NCBI GenBank assembly: GCA_037178625.1
Contig: JAWZXG010000025.1
Span: forward strand, 124,001-188,000
Source of the DNA: Skeletonema tropicum
Taxonomy: Eukaryota; Bacillariophyta; Thalassiosirophyceae; Thalassiosirales; Thalassiosiraceae
Direction of reading: 5' to 3'
Length of the DNA stretch: 64,000 bases
Numbering within the stretch: the first letter of the stretch is position 1; every line of letters begins with the position of its first letter. Below are positions 35,038-45,318 of this stretch, piece after piece. The translations under genes were made by a program, and so were the position numbers. The notes beneath the pieces were generated by a model. That model worked only from the letters and a program-made list of their open reading frames with translations. It was not told the origin of the DNA and did not search any database.

Positions 35038-36814
35038 ATGGGAGGAGGGCGTCTGTTCCACTATCGATATGAACAAGTCTCCGCCGCTGAAGCCATCAAT
35101 CCTTTACGTGAATGCGCAGGTTGGGGTGGAAAGCAGAATCCGGTAAAAGTAGTTTTCCTGTACGGCTCTTGGAACAGGCGGTGTTGCTCCATTGTGCAAG
35201 AATGTGAAGGATTGCATCATGTTGCATTACCAATAGTAGAAAAGCTGCGTTGTGATCTTTTGAAAGAGCAAACTTCCATGGGCAATAATGTGTTGTATCT
35301 GACGGTGAAAGTTGATGACGATGATGAGTGCATCGATGTATGCACAAGAAGTTTACAAGACGGTGGACTAGAGGTTCCACCCGTGTTGCCCTGCATTCTT
35401 TTACTTGCGCACCTTCCCACGAATAATGGCAACGTGAAGATGAGGGTAGAACATGTTGAATGTCATAATCTAGAGCAGGCTTTCATCGATACCTACGAAG
35501 ACACCGAGAAGGAATACGGGAAGCCCACCTCTTCAATCGCTGTACAAAATCTTACATCATCTTTGAAGGAGGCGTGGTCACGACTATTCGATACACGAGG
35601 GAATCTACTACCACCACAACCAAAACAAAGCAAAAGAAACACCTCAGCTCCGAAGAGAAGAGTAAAACCTGAACCAGCCATACGTATCTTTGTTGCCGGT
35701 GACAAGTCACAAGTAGGGAAAAGCTCCATCTGCATGGTAAGATTATTAAAACACAGCAGAAGGAGATACTTTACATTTTCGTTATTATTCTGTGATTTCC
35801 ATTTACTGACATGTGTTTGTATCCACAACTCAGGGTCTACTCGGTGCATTATTGAAAACGGACAAGTATGCTCCATCCGATCTCGCCTACATAAAGCCAG
35901 CTACACAATGTGAAGCAATCCAATTAGTAGAAGAATTTTGCAAACACAGAGGGATTACTTCGTGTGTCCCAATTGGGCCCATTGTTTACTACAAGGGATT
36001 CACGAGATCATTCCTGAAAGGAGAGACCGGAGAAAATTCTGAGGATTTATTGCAGAAGGCAAGTGACGCTGTTGATACATTAGCAGCTGGCAAAAAGGTA
36101 GTCATTATTGATGGAGTTGGCTACCCTTCTGTAGGAAGTATTACGGGGACCGATAATGCCAGTGTTGCAAAGGCTTGTGGGAGGCCATTTTCTGTTCCTG
36201 GCTCTACTACTGCGACAACGGAAAGAGTTCCTGTGCCCGTATTGCTCATTGGAAAGTCAGGAGTGGGAGATGCCATTGACTCCTTTAATATCAATGCAAC
36301 GTATTTCTCGCATCGAAACGTCCCAGTACTCGGAGCTATTTTCAACAAGATGAATCTTGAGGGTTTCTACTCTTTAGCAAATTGCAAGGAGGCCATTGAC
36401 ATGTACTTTGACAAGTTCCAACCAGACAAAGGAGTATTTGGGTATATTCCACAGATTCCAGAGCTGACGAATGCAAGAGAACATGTAGCAAGTATATCGG
36501 AAGAGGATCAATTGAAAGGCGCTATCAAGTCAGCTGATTTGTTTGTGGAAACATTCGCAGAGCATGTCAATGTAGATGCAATAGTGGATGCTGCAAGAAA
36601 GGCAACGTTAAGTTATATTCAATCCACGACCTCTCCTCAAAACAGCGAAAAAGTGTCAGGAGCAAAACGATCCATCGAAGAAAGTGAAGTGACACAAACC
36701 AACAGTCAATCCAAGCATCCTCGTATCGCATCAAAATCTACGACTCCGGGATTCGCATTATCTAGAGAGCAAATCGAAGCAATGGCAGCTGCGTCTGGTG
36801 CCGCTGGTGGATGA
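35038..36814 (+). CDS. Dethiobiotin-synthetase-like P-loop protein (two exons)
   Basis: Exon 1 is 35038-35736 and exon 2 is 35834-36814, joined by a 97-bp GT-AG intron in phase 0 (donor ATG|GTAAGA, acceptor CAACTCAG|GGT), giving about 559 residues. The ATG sits in GCCAAGATGG. The Walker A loop is GDKSQVGKSS, immediately before the splice site, followed by GLLGALLKTD and then LAYIKPATQCE and VVIIDGVGYPSVGSI (Walker B region). This is the layout of the DTBS/AAA_26 fold, as in BioD and the N-terminal domain of phosphotransacetylases. The N-terminal ~210 residues are an added domain that I do not recognise. The C-terminal ~70 residues are Ser/Thr/Lys-rich and probably disordered. The actual substrate is unknown; biotin synthesis is not implied. 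AATAAA occurs at 36831-36836. It is the clearest intact gene of the window. Confidence 0.75.
35737..35833 (+). other. Intron of the DTBS-like gene
   Basis: A 97-bp GT-AG intron, AT-rich, with a pyrimidine-containing 3' end (TGTTTGTATCCACAACTCAG). Removing it joins the P-loop to the following helix in frame. Confidence 0.8.
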
Positions 36815-37057
36815 GGAACAAGGAGGGCGTAATAAACGTCTTTATGTTCGTTTCTTTTCAAAGAGTATCCATGTCATCTTTGAAGAATGACGCTTGGGTC
36901 ATCTTGGACTCGGACAATCACTTGTGGTTGTTGAAGGAAGTTTGAGGTTCCAGGCTGACAATGAAACGGATTACGAAGACAATCTTGGAGCACTGGTCGA
37001 AGATAACAATCATAATCAAGTTAATACAATTATCTATTTAACTGGTTCGTAACAGTT

Positions 37058-37627
37058 TCAATATCCACCAGCAAGTGGAGGTGTCATAAAATGAAAAGGT
37101 GCCTTCCTATGCACATGAAGAGGATCAAAGTCGACACACTCTTTCGCAGTGCAATCTTTGCCCAAGTAGCATTCGTCACGTACAAGAGAAAAGTAATCTT
37201 CATCCATATCATCACTGGATAGTTCAAAACAATGTTCTGGCTTGTAGAGGTCAAATGCTTGTTGAATAAACGCCGGAGGGGTAATGGTACCAACCTCTCC
37301 TAGGCCCAAGGTGAAGGGTTGACGACGGACAATGTGATCAACCTTCATCTGACGTTCTACAGGGGCATCGTAGTCAATTTCATCCTCAGCTGGAATGGGT
37401 AGCCGTTTCGTGGATGTTGCCGTTGCCTTTGCATTAGTGAACGGGGCGTAGATGATGAACGGGATCAATGCACTATTGGCAGTGAAGTCCAACCAAGGGG
37501 TTGCTGGTTCGTCGGACATTTGGGGCAGCTTTTCAACGAGTTGTTCTACATTTACTGGTAGTACGGTTGGCACAATGAAGCCAGAAGCCGTCATGAAGAG
37601 AAGGTTAGTGACGAATAAGAGTCTCAT
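37058..37627 (-). CDS. Secreted or plastid-targeted protein of unknown function
   Basis: A single frame of 189 codons starts at 37627. Residues 1-16 form a signal peptide (MRLLFVTNLLFMTASGFIVP). The ASGF at 14-17 resembles the ASAFAP motif that directs proteins into secondary plastids, where Phe follows the cleavage site. The mature part has a hydrophobic patch (NSALIPFIIYAPF), a conserved-looking acidic/Cys segment (VRDECYLGKDCTAKECVDFD) and a Gly-Gly-Tyr end. I recall similar ECYLGKD...CVDFDP text in diatom plastid proteins but cannot name one. It converges on the DTBS-like gene with about 240 bp between stops. Plastid location is an inference from the leader. Confidence 0.65.
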   Translation of the reverse strand: MRLLFVTNLLFMTASGFIVPTVLPVNVEQLVEKLPQMSDEPATPWLDFTANSALIPFIIYAPFTNAKATATSTKRLPIPAEDEIDYDAPVERQMKVDHIVRRQPFTLGLGEVGTITPPAFIQQAFDLYKPEHCFELSSDDMDEDYFSLVRDECYLGKDCTAKECVDFDPLHVHRKAPFHFMTPPLAGGY

Positions 37628-37639
37628 AATTGCGTTCTT

Positions 37640-38426
37640 CTTTTAATGATGAGAGCTGCAGACAAAGGGCTCAGCGAGCAAGCAGGAATAGATTGTACAT
37701 AAGTATAAGTAGGAAGAGGAAGAGAAGGGTTGCGTGTTGATAAGAAGTACTAGCATTACGGGATTAGTGCCGACCTACTAAATTGCGTTTTAGTGGCCGA
37801 ATTTCGTAAAATACGTTACAGAGAAGCCGTTGCCGACCTCCGATCAAAAAATCCTTTTAGGGCCACCTTAACCACTCCATTTGGGAGTTCCTCCTACAAA
37901 TTTGGGTCGGTCGATGATTTTCATAGGTTGCTATTCAGGGTCATTCTAAACCTAATAAAATTTATTTTTTGTGGTTTAAATTGCAATTTTGCTGCAAAGT
38001 GACCTATCGACGGTGTTGCTCATTATTGGGCCGTCGACACCGACAGAATCAACACCGGTTGTTACCATAAGTAAACAGGATGGGGTGGCAGCCCCTAAAC
38101 AAGAGCTTACACTCTTTTATGTCGTTTGTTTGGTGTGTGGACATACGGTGTTATTTTGTGTATTGTTGATATTTTTGACGAATGGGAGCTTGGACAAGGC
38201 TTGGATATGGATTCTAGTACTTGCTGGTACGGCATTGAGATATGTATCTTTGAGGGTAGATACGACACGTATGAGGGGCAGAGAAGTTCTCGGCACTTCC
38301 GAAGAGGTTTTAGGCAGCAAAAGATATCAGAGAGAGGGATTTTGGAGGGAAAACTCCAACAATGATGATTGTATCCAAGATAAGGATGTTTCTTGGATGA
38401 TTGTTTTCCAAGATAAGGAAAGCTTA
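37640..38426. other. Spacer with weak open frames
   Basis: A 150-codon plus frame at 37989-38441 contains two hydrophobic segments but no recognisable domain; it ends in the repeat described next. I do not support it as a gene. Confidence 0.35.
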
Positions 38427-39151
38427 CAATTCGAATTCTAAAGTAAACGCAAGTTAACAAACGACCAAGTGTGGTAACGCATGAATTAGCTCCTAGCAAG
38501 GGCTTTAGCTGGGGTCAGGGTTTGACACCATCTGTCAGATTTCCAGTCATCGGATTCTACTCTTATTCCATTACGGAATCGAGTGAGCCGACTGCTGCCT
38601 TCGCACCTATGACATCCCTACTCCCATCGATTTGAGGACCCCGTGTGTGTGACTCCGAGTTGCACCCTGTAAGCGATCTATTGTACAAAGTGAGTACATG
38701 ACCGTGGCAAAGCGGTGAAGTGTGTAAATCAGCTCAAGACTATCTCAATTACTACCGAAGAGCTTCGGTGAGATTTGTTCGGAAATTCCCCAACCTGACT
38801 CCGTGTTGGAAATAAGGAATATAGATTCCAGTACTCACTATTAGCGCGGTGAGGCAGAATCTGCAGCGTGAACTGCGGGTGACTCCGTGTTGCCCTAAGC
38901 ACATCAGCAAGTGCAACCCTGTAATTTCCTAATAATAGAGTATTGAACGGTTGATAAATACTTATTGGGCATATCAAAAATTTATTACAGTTTTATTTTG
39001 GCGCAGTTTTGAATCATGAGGAAAGCAACCCATGAAAAGTTACTAAAGCATCTCTTTTGTGATGAGTTAGATGACGATGGATTTGTAGCAGACGCTAGCT
39101 CACAATTCGAATTCTAAAGTAAACGCAAGTTAACAAACGACCAAGTGTGGT
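38427..39151 (+). repeat. Fragment of a second LTR retrotransposon (LTR end, possible PBS, start of gag)
   Basis: A ~48-bp direct repeat (CAATTCGAATTCTAAAGTAA ... AAGTGTGG) bounds the interval near 38427-38474 and 39103-39150. Inside are repeated GTGACTCCG(T/A)GTTG phrases, then TTACAGTTTTATTTTGGCGCAG, which resembles an LTR end followed by a PBS. An ATG at 39016 opens a 33-codon frame (MRKATHEKLLKHLFCDELDD). The gypsy LTR at 39152 truncates it. The class of the element is unclear. Confidence 0.4.
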
Positions 39152-39772
39152 TGACACAGGCTAATAGATGTGTAATGACAACGACGATGAATACAGTATT
39201 AATTTACGTATTTGGAGTAGTTGTGTGCTCTTCGAAGGAGAGAGCTGCTGCTAGCGGTAGAGTTGCTCGTGTAAGCCGAGTGACTCGGAATGCTATTGGA
39301 CAGAAATCGTACTAATTCCAAGACGTAGGCTGTTAGTAAGATTCTCTAAGCTGACTGCTTCAATGTAGTCAGAATCCAGAGCGGCATGCGTCAGGCATGG
39401 AGATCCCGATAAGCGATAGCTTAGCGAGCACGTATCCGTATGGTCACAGATACATACGTACCTAAAGGTAGTATGCTACTTGACTATTACACTCTCCCCC
39501 GTGCTGTTCGGATTAAACAGTGGGCTCAGTGAGAGAAAAACCCTGTGGGAAAAATTACTCTCATAGAGGAGTGCGTACGGTATTTACTTGAATACCGGTG
39601 ACGTGTACGCGTAAGACTGTAAGACTGGTTTGCGACAAAAGACACGAGAAGCCAAGGCTGACGTGTGTGTAAGCTTATGATAGGTTTTGATCAAATCAAC
39701 TGTTGTCTAGTATGAAATAGTGTTGATGTGTTGGAATAATTCTACTAATTTCTAGTTTATGAAAGCTGTACA
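39152..39772 (-). repeat. Gypsy LTR, first copy
   Basis: A 621-bp repeat. On the minus strand it reads TGTACAGCTTTC ... CCTGTGTCA, so it has standard TG...CA ends. A polypurine tract (ACTTGGGGGAG on the minus strand, 39773-39783) lies directly upstream in that orientation. The orientation agrees with the gypsy genes at 47.5-52.7 kb. Confidence 0.7.
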
Positions 39773-39835
39773 CTCCCCCAAGTTATTCATTCTAACTTGC
39801 ATCGTTGGCTTCTTCTGCCTCAAAGAAGGGGGCAG

Positions 39836-40456
39836 TGACACAGGCTAATAGATGTGTAATGACAACGATGATGAATACAGTATTAATTTACGTATTTGGA
39901 GTAGTTGTGAGCTCTTCGAAGGAGAGAGCTGCTGCTAGCGGTAGAGTTACTCGTGTAAGCCGAGTGACTCGGAATGCTATTGGATAGAAATCGTACTAAT
40001 TCCAAGACGTAGGCTGTTAGTAAGATTCTCTAAGCTGACTGCTTCCACGTAGTCAGAATCCAGAGCGGCATGCGTCAGGCATGGAGATCCCGATAAGCGA
40101 TAGCTTAGCGAGCACGTATCCGTATGGTCACAGATACATACGTACCTAAAGGTAGTATGCTACTTGACTATTACACTCTCCCCCGTGCTGTTCAGATTTA
40201 ACAGTGGGCTCAGTGAGAGAAAAACCCTGTGGGAAAAATTACTCTCATAGAGGAGTGCGTACGGTATTTACTTGAATACCGGTGACGTGTACGTGTAAGA
40301 CTGTAAGACTGGTTTGCGACAAAAGACACGAGAAGCCAAGGCTGACGTGTGTGTAAGCTTATGATAGGGTTTGATCAAATCAACTGTTGTCTAGTATGAA
40401 ATAGTGTTGATGTGTTGGAATAATTCTTCTAATTTCTAGGTTATGAAAGCTGTACA
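39836..40456 (-). repeat. Gypsy LTR, second copy in tandem
   Basis: The same 621-bp LTR with a few substitutions, 63 bp to the right of the first. The short interval holds only the polypurine tract and the last ~15 codons of pol. After it, 40457-40588 is the 3' end of pol again. Two LTRs this close suggest LTR-LTR or template-switch rearrangement. Confidence 0.7.
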
Positions 40457-40588
40457 CTCCCCCAAGTTATTCATTCTAACTTGCATCGTTGGCTTCTTCT
40501 GCCTCAAAGAAGGGGGTAAGTCGTCGGATATTGATTCGTTCATTGACGGAACCACGTTGAATACGGACAGTACCATTAGTTGGCCCTC
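40457..40588 (-). pseudogene. 3' tip of gypsy pol
   Basis: On the minus strand it encodes the end of the integrase C-terminus (VNERINIRRLTPFF then EAEEANDAS and a stop). The homologous but complete stretch is at 53197-53485. The fragment stops at ACCATTAG, almost the same point where the main pol frame is truncated at 47571. Confidence 0.6.
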
Positions 40589-41083
40589 GGGGCCCCGGGT
40601 CGAAACAAGCGCAGTGAAGTGTCGATAACGGGGCCAGGAGGTGCCCATCCCCTTATGGTCACAAATTCATCCAAATTCATCCAAAATTTTTCTACAGGGA
40701 TCTTGGTAGGAATCAGTATAGTAGCTGTTTAGTGAGAAAGTTTACCTGCTGGACACGTAGAGGCTCTGTAGACCCATACCGCTGTAGGATTTGTACTTGT
40801 TCCTACGTAGAAAGTGAGAAGTACCTGGCTTAAATGCGCTTTTAACAGAAATTGATTGGCTATATCTGTCGAGGATACCATCATTTGCAGAAAGAAATAC
40901 AGGTACATTGTCATTATAGGTGACATGTTTCTTCATCACGAGAAATATTCTCCCTTTGTTGTATCCTTTATTGATTGTCGTTAATTTGTCATGTTGCCGC
41001 GATTGATAATAAATTTGTCTTGAAGACAAATTTATTTTCCATGCAAGTTGTGACAAGTTGTGAATATCGCATTGTATCGTCCA

Positions 41084-42130
41084 CTAGGCAAAATAATCGC
41101 GTGGCAATTGGTATTCTTTCTTCGTTTCTTTCCATTTTTTGTTTGGGCTGGTTATGATTTCGGTGATGCGGTTCGTCAGGTCCTCTCTATTCTTTATTAA
41201 AGTACCACTCACTGCCTTTTGATAAGTTGTTTTCGTCATTTCATCAAGCTTTCTCTTGTTGTATCTTGTCTTGGTTTCTTCTGCCTTGCCGTCAAGGTAC
41301 TTGACCCATTTGTCCCGCTTCTTGAAGAGTTTGCAGAGTTGGCCATCTTGGTTCGTCTTGCAATTGTGTAACCGTTCTACAGACACGCTCAGCCCTGTCC
41401 AATAAATCGCACTATCCGTCGGGTGCATAACATTTTTGGAACCAAGTGTTTTGCCCCTGCTGGTAGCAACGTATCCTGTCCCAAGGCACTGGCTTCTCTC
41501 CCAGAGCTCATCTGACGGATCTATCACCATGCGATTCCATCGATCGTCCTTGCCGAACCCGGCCTCCATGCCCTGGCAGCGGTGTATTGTGATTGCGAAT
41601 GCAATTTGCAGGGGCATGAACGTGGCAGTACAGCATCCCTTGTTGCAGATGTGAGTGTAGGGTGGTATTGGCACGTGCTGAGTGGAGTGGTGGAGTGGAG
41701 TGATTGCAAATTTGTGTAAAGAGGGATGATTGATCAGTGCCATGCTATATTTCGAATTCAAGAATACATTTCTACATTCACTCACCGTTGGATTCTTTTT
41801 GTCCCAGGGTTCAATGCCTTGCCGCGGTTTGAAGTATGGGAAATCAACGACTATATACTTTGGGAGGGATTCAACACCATTTGTGTTTGGTCCTACGGAG
41901 TGCTGCTCGTCATAAACGATGTCAATCACCTTCCCAATCGCTCCAACGTACAGGCCAGAGTTCGGATCAATGTTCGCTGTCTCCAGGCACACGTGCACAC
42001 CAACGGAAACGTCTAAAGTGTACAACATCTTTTTGCCGAAGAAATGCGACTGGTACACAGTGGGATTGCCAACCATGTTGCTCTTGAATTGGCATCTGAG
42101 CCGTGCTACCGGTACTGACAGCCGTTTCTG
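41084..42130 (-). pseudogene. C-terminal fragment of a PIF1-type helicase, copy 1
   Basis: The frame is open from about 42130 (KRLSVPVARLRCQFKSNM) through 41084. It contains LYVGAIGKVIDIVYD, LQIAFAITIHRCQGMEAGFG and GTGYVATSRGKTLGS, the C-terminal motifs of PIF1/RecD2-family helicases, as found in Helitron Rep-helicase proteins and in free-standing PIF1 proteins. The Walker motifs and any Rep domain are absent. The tail is Lys-rich. About 50 bases after the stop lies a 29-bp palindrome (AATAAATTTGTCTT, one base, AAGACAAATTTATT; 41008-41036), reminiscent of a Helitron 3' hairpin, though a CTRR end was not confirmed. Confidence 0.65.
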
Positions 42131-42265
42131 ACGAGAAATATTCTCGCTTTGTTGTATCCTTTATTGATTGTCGTTAATTTGTCATGTTGCTCGATTGAAA
42201 ATAAATTTGTCTTGAAGACAAATTTATTTTCCATGCAAGTTGTGAATATTGCATTGTATCGTCCA

Positions 42266-42975
42266 CTAGGCAAAATAATCGCGTGGCAATTGGTATTCTT
42301 TCTTCGCTTCTTTCCATTTTTTGTTTGGGTTGGTTATGATTTCGGTGATGCGGTTCGTCAGGTCCTCTCTATTCTTTATTAAAGTACCACTCACTGCCTT
42401 TTGGTAAGTCGTTTTCGTCATTTTGTCGAGCTTTCTCTTGTTGTATCTTGTCTTGGTTTCTTCTGCCTTGCCGTCAAGGTACTTGACCCATTTGTCCCGC
42501 TTCTTGAAGAGTTTGCAGAGTTGGCCATCTTGGTTCGTCTTGCAATTGTGTAACCATTCTACAGACACGCTCGGCCCTGTCCAATAAATCGCACTATCCG
42601 TCGGGTGCATAACATTTTTGGAACCAAGTGTTTTGCCCCTGCTGGTAGCAACGTATCCTGTCCCAAGGCACTGGCTTCTCTCCCAGAGCTCATCTGACGG
42701 ATCTATCACCATGCGATTCCATCGATCGTCCTTGCCGAACCCGGCCTCCATGCCCTGGCAGCGGTGTATTGTGATTGCGAATGCAATTTGCAGGGGCATG
42801 AACGTGGCAGTACAGCATCCCTTGTTGCAGATGTGAGTGTAGGGTGGTATTGGCACGTGCTGAGTGGAGTGGTGGAGTGGAGTGATTACAAATTTGTGTA
42901 AAGAGGGATGATTGATCAGTGCCATGCTATATTTCGAATTCAAGAATACATTTCTACATTCACTCACCGTTGGAT
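42266..42975 (-). pseudogene. C-terminal fragment of a PIF1-type helicase, copy 2
   Basis: A tandem copy of the previous fragment, offset by about 1.18-1.2 kb and differing at few positions (for example VSVEWLH for VSVERLH). It carries the same IHRCQGMEAGFG and ATSRGKTLGS motifs and the same palindrome at 42200-42228. It breaks off at about 42975, where it joins another minus-strand reading frame. Confidence 0.65.
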
Positions 42976-43915
42976 TCCCTTTTCCGACAGCTCTCCCAAC
43001 ATAGATCCAATAGTTCCAGACGCTTTTGTGTTCTGTGGAATTTCTCCAACTCCAACTGGCCGAGCTGCATTGCCATTATTGCTACGAAATACACCAGCAT
43101 CGTCTGCTTCCAAGGGGGCGTTATCAACATTACCAACACCCATATTGCTGCCATCATTATCACGTTCTCCTGACAGTCTAGCAACCGAAGTAGCATTACG
43201 ACACGGATAATCCTTCACGGTAGAACCAGAAGACTCATGAAACAGGCGGTCGAGACAGCTGCGCGGAAGTCTACTGGTAGACGGAGAATCATATAAATGA
43301 TCGCGAATGGTTTGGCGGCCCACAAGACTGCGATCTTCTGAGCAGCGGCGATATGCGCGAACAGTAGCAGGTTGTTCCCCAGCATGATACAGCAACGCCG
43401 GAAGATTAGTTGGGTCAACTGCTGACTCCTCATCAGAAGGAGTAGACGCTGGTATGTCCGTTTCAGACGGATGATGAGTATTCACTGGAGTTGCGGCACT
43501 ACCATTGCTCTCTTTAGGGCACTGCTGTTCGATGTCATAATTTTTTGATGATTGCTTTAACTTTAACAAAGAACTCGCCTGCTCGACAACGTCATAATCA
43601 TTATTATTATCGCATGATCTCCATGATTTGCATGATGCATCAAATGCTTCTGCCTGCTCAAAGTTAGTGCATCTAACATGAGCGGGAGAGATGCAATCGC
43701 CTTGCTTTGTCTGCAGAAGAGGTATATCATAGGAGGGGTGGCCTCAACCTGTCCGCGAAATCGTTACATGTGTAACTGCTGGCTTCCTCGCTGATGACGT
43801 AGGAATTTAATTCCTACGTAAACTTGTACTAGGATCTGTAACATCGGGTTACATGGGTAGGGAGGCTGAACCTCTACGAAAAGTCTAACATGAAATAACC
43901 CCATTATTAATGAAC

Positions 43916-44596
43916 TCAACCAATTACATGCAACTTTCCAACTACATCGAGAATCAAATTCTCTCCAATACGCTTTGCAACCTCTTCCTTGTTGTAATCT
44001 GCATCATATAATTCGACATCTTCATACTCACCAACTTCATTCTTCCGGAGCATTCGAATGTCTACCTTGTATGGCTTTGCTTCTTTCCCCCACTTCTTAC
44101 TAGACGATTGACTTATCATCCACTTGTTGTAATGTTTATCATGAATCACCATGACACGAAATGGTCGTTGCACCGTAGTAGCGTTTGCTCCATTTCCAAT
44201 CTTCACGTTTGCAATAATAACAACATCCCTCTCGATGAGAATATCCTCAGCAACTACTTCACCATCTTCATTTGATTTAATACGTTCGGGCGGAGAAGCT
44301 ATCCAACGCTGCACCAATGATTTCACTTTCCTTTCTTTGCTTGTAGAACCCATAACATGTTCTGTGCAAGCAAGGCTTGCACTTGCAGTCAGTACACAAT
44401 CCTGCAACTCTTCTATTGAAGTGGAAACAATCATACTGCGGAAGCTCGACATCAACTTTTCTGCGTGGCTCTTTGAACCTGCGATTGTAGAAGTGAAGGG
44501 CGTTTGATCCTCAGCTGTCAATTCATCATCACCCCCCAGTACAATAATATCATTATCATCCTTTCCCTTCTTCCCACTGTCATTAGCCTTCGTCAT
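43916..44596 (-). pseudogene. C-terminal part of the TIR element's gene
   Basis: The frame encodes about 226 residues from the ATG at 44596; the open frame extends a little upstream (LIEDRIKRFGEE). Features are a Lys/Asp linker, a helical part (SSFRSMIVSTSIEELQDCVL), and a beta-rich part (DVVIIANVKIGNGANATTVQ, VMVIHDKHYNKWMISQSSSK, YKVDIRMLRKNEVGEYEDVE). I recognise no domain. The N-terminal part (44901-44629) ends in a stop right after the deletion junction, out of frame with this part. Confidence 0.5.
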
Positions 44597-44628
44597 TTCT
44601 TCACCGAAGCGCTTAATGCGATCTTCTA

Positions 44629-44901
44629 TCAGCTAGATGTTTTGACAAGACGCTGCGTTGCAGGGGACGACCCATTCTCCCCATGTCGCTCCGCCTGTAC
44701 CTCTTTGGACGAAACAGCATTCGACTCAATTTCATTATTGATGTTGTTTTGGGCAATGGAGGTGTTGCTGTGACTTTTTTGGTTGTCGACATATTTTGGA
44801 TTTACCTTCCTCAATCGTTTCGAGCCTACTTCTACTGTGTCCCCTCTCTCTTTACGCTGCTTGTCAGCCCATTCATCATACTTCATTTTGTTTGACGACA
44901 T
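44629..44901 (-). pseudogene. N-terminal part of the TIR element's gene, truncated
   Basis: It has the same first ~89 codons as the partial gene at 1-545 (MSSNKMKYDEW...), then a TGA just past the deletion junction. This copy cannot encode the full protein. Confidence 0.6.
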
Positions 44902-45318
44902 ATTGTTGATGATCTATGTTGTCTATTTAATGTTCCATGGTGAATCTCTCTCTCATGGACACTATTATTTTTATTTGATGGTCGGTGGTGGTGGCTCGGG
45001 AAACTTGTCAGCCAAATCGTTACATGTGTAACTCTCAGATGTCTCGTGGCTGCCACACTATTAGCAAAAATGGTTACAGGAGTAACTGTCCGATGTCTCG
45101 TGGCTGACAACTTGGTTACTTAGCGGAATTAGTATGGTTCTACGTACGAGGCCACCCCTCCTTATATCATGCTCGTTCTTGTTGTTGTCGACAACATCTT
45201 TTTTGTTGCCCGCTGTCACACCGCCATTGCTGAAGTAAATGAAAATAGGGATAAGTAAGGATAAGTGATTAGTTTTTGACATGACGACATTCATATTGGA
45301 GAAACAATACCTGTTCAA

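Larger units (their letters stand above)
43731..45162 (-). mobile_element. TIR transposon with 8-bp target duplication, deletion derivative
   Basis: Ends AGGAGGGGTGGCCTC (43731-43745) and GAGGCCACCCCTCCT (45148-45162) are perfect inverted repeats. TATATCAT flanks both sides (43723-43730 and 45163-45170). An 8-bp duplication is typical of hAT, P and Zisupton-type elements and near that of MULEs; I cannot choose among them. Subterminal GTTACATGTGTAAC-type motifs occur near both ends. Bases 44634-45162 are shared with the longer copy at 278-806. To the left of 44634 the two differ, so this copy carries an internal deletion. Confidence 0.85.
42964..45318 (-). pseudogene. Hypothetical transposon-like gene interrupted by a 1432-bp element
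   Basis: On the minus strand, text from 45318 (or from about 45228 if TTTACTTCAG is a splice acceptor) reads NKKDVVDNNKNEHDI up to the insertion. On the other side of the element it continues in the same frame with PLLQTKQGDCISPAHVRCTN and runs to 42964. The protein is Ser/Asn/Asp-rich, with one folded-looking part (LPALLYHAGEQPATVRAYRR ... CLDRLFHES). I recognise no family. The end is fused to the truncated helicase copy, so the 3' part is not original. It may be a host exon or an older transposon gene. Confidence 0.45.

Noticed and set aside
41436..41654. Plus-strand frames opposite the helicase fragments
   Set aside because: They are identical in both tandem copies only because the DNA is repeated. 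The minus strand carries recognisable helicase motifs.
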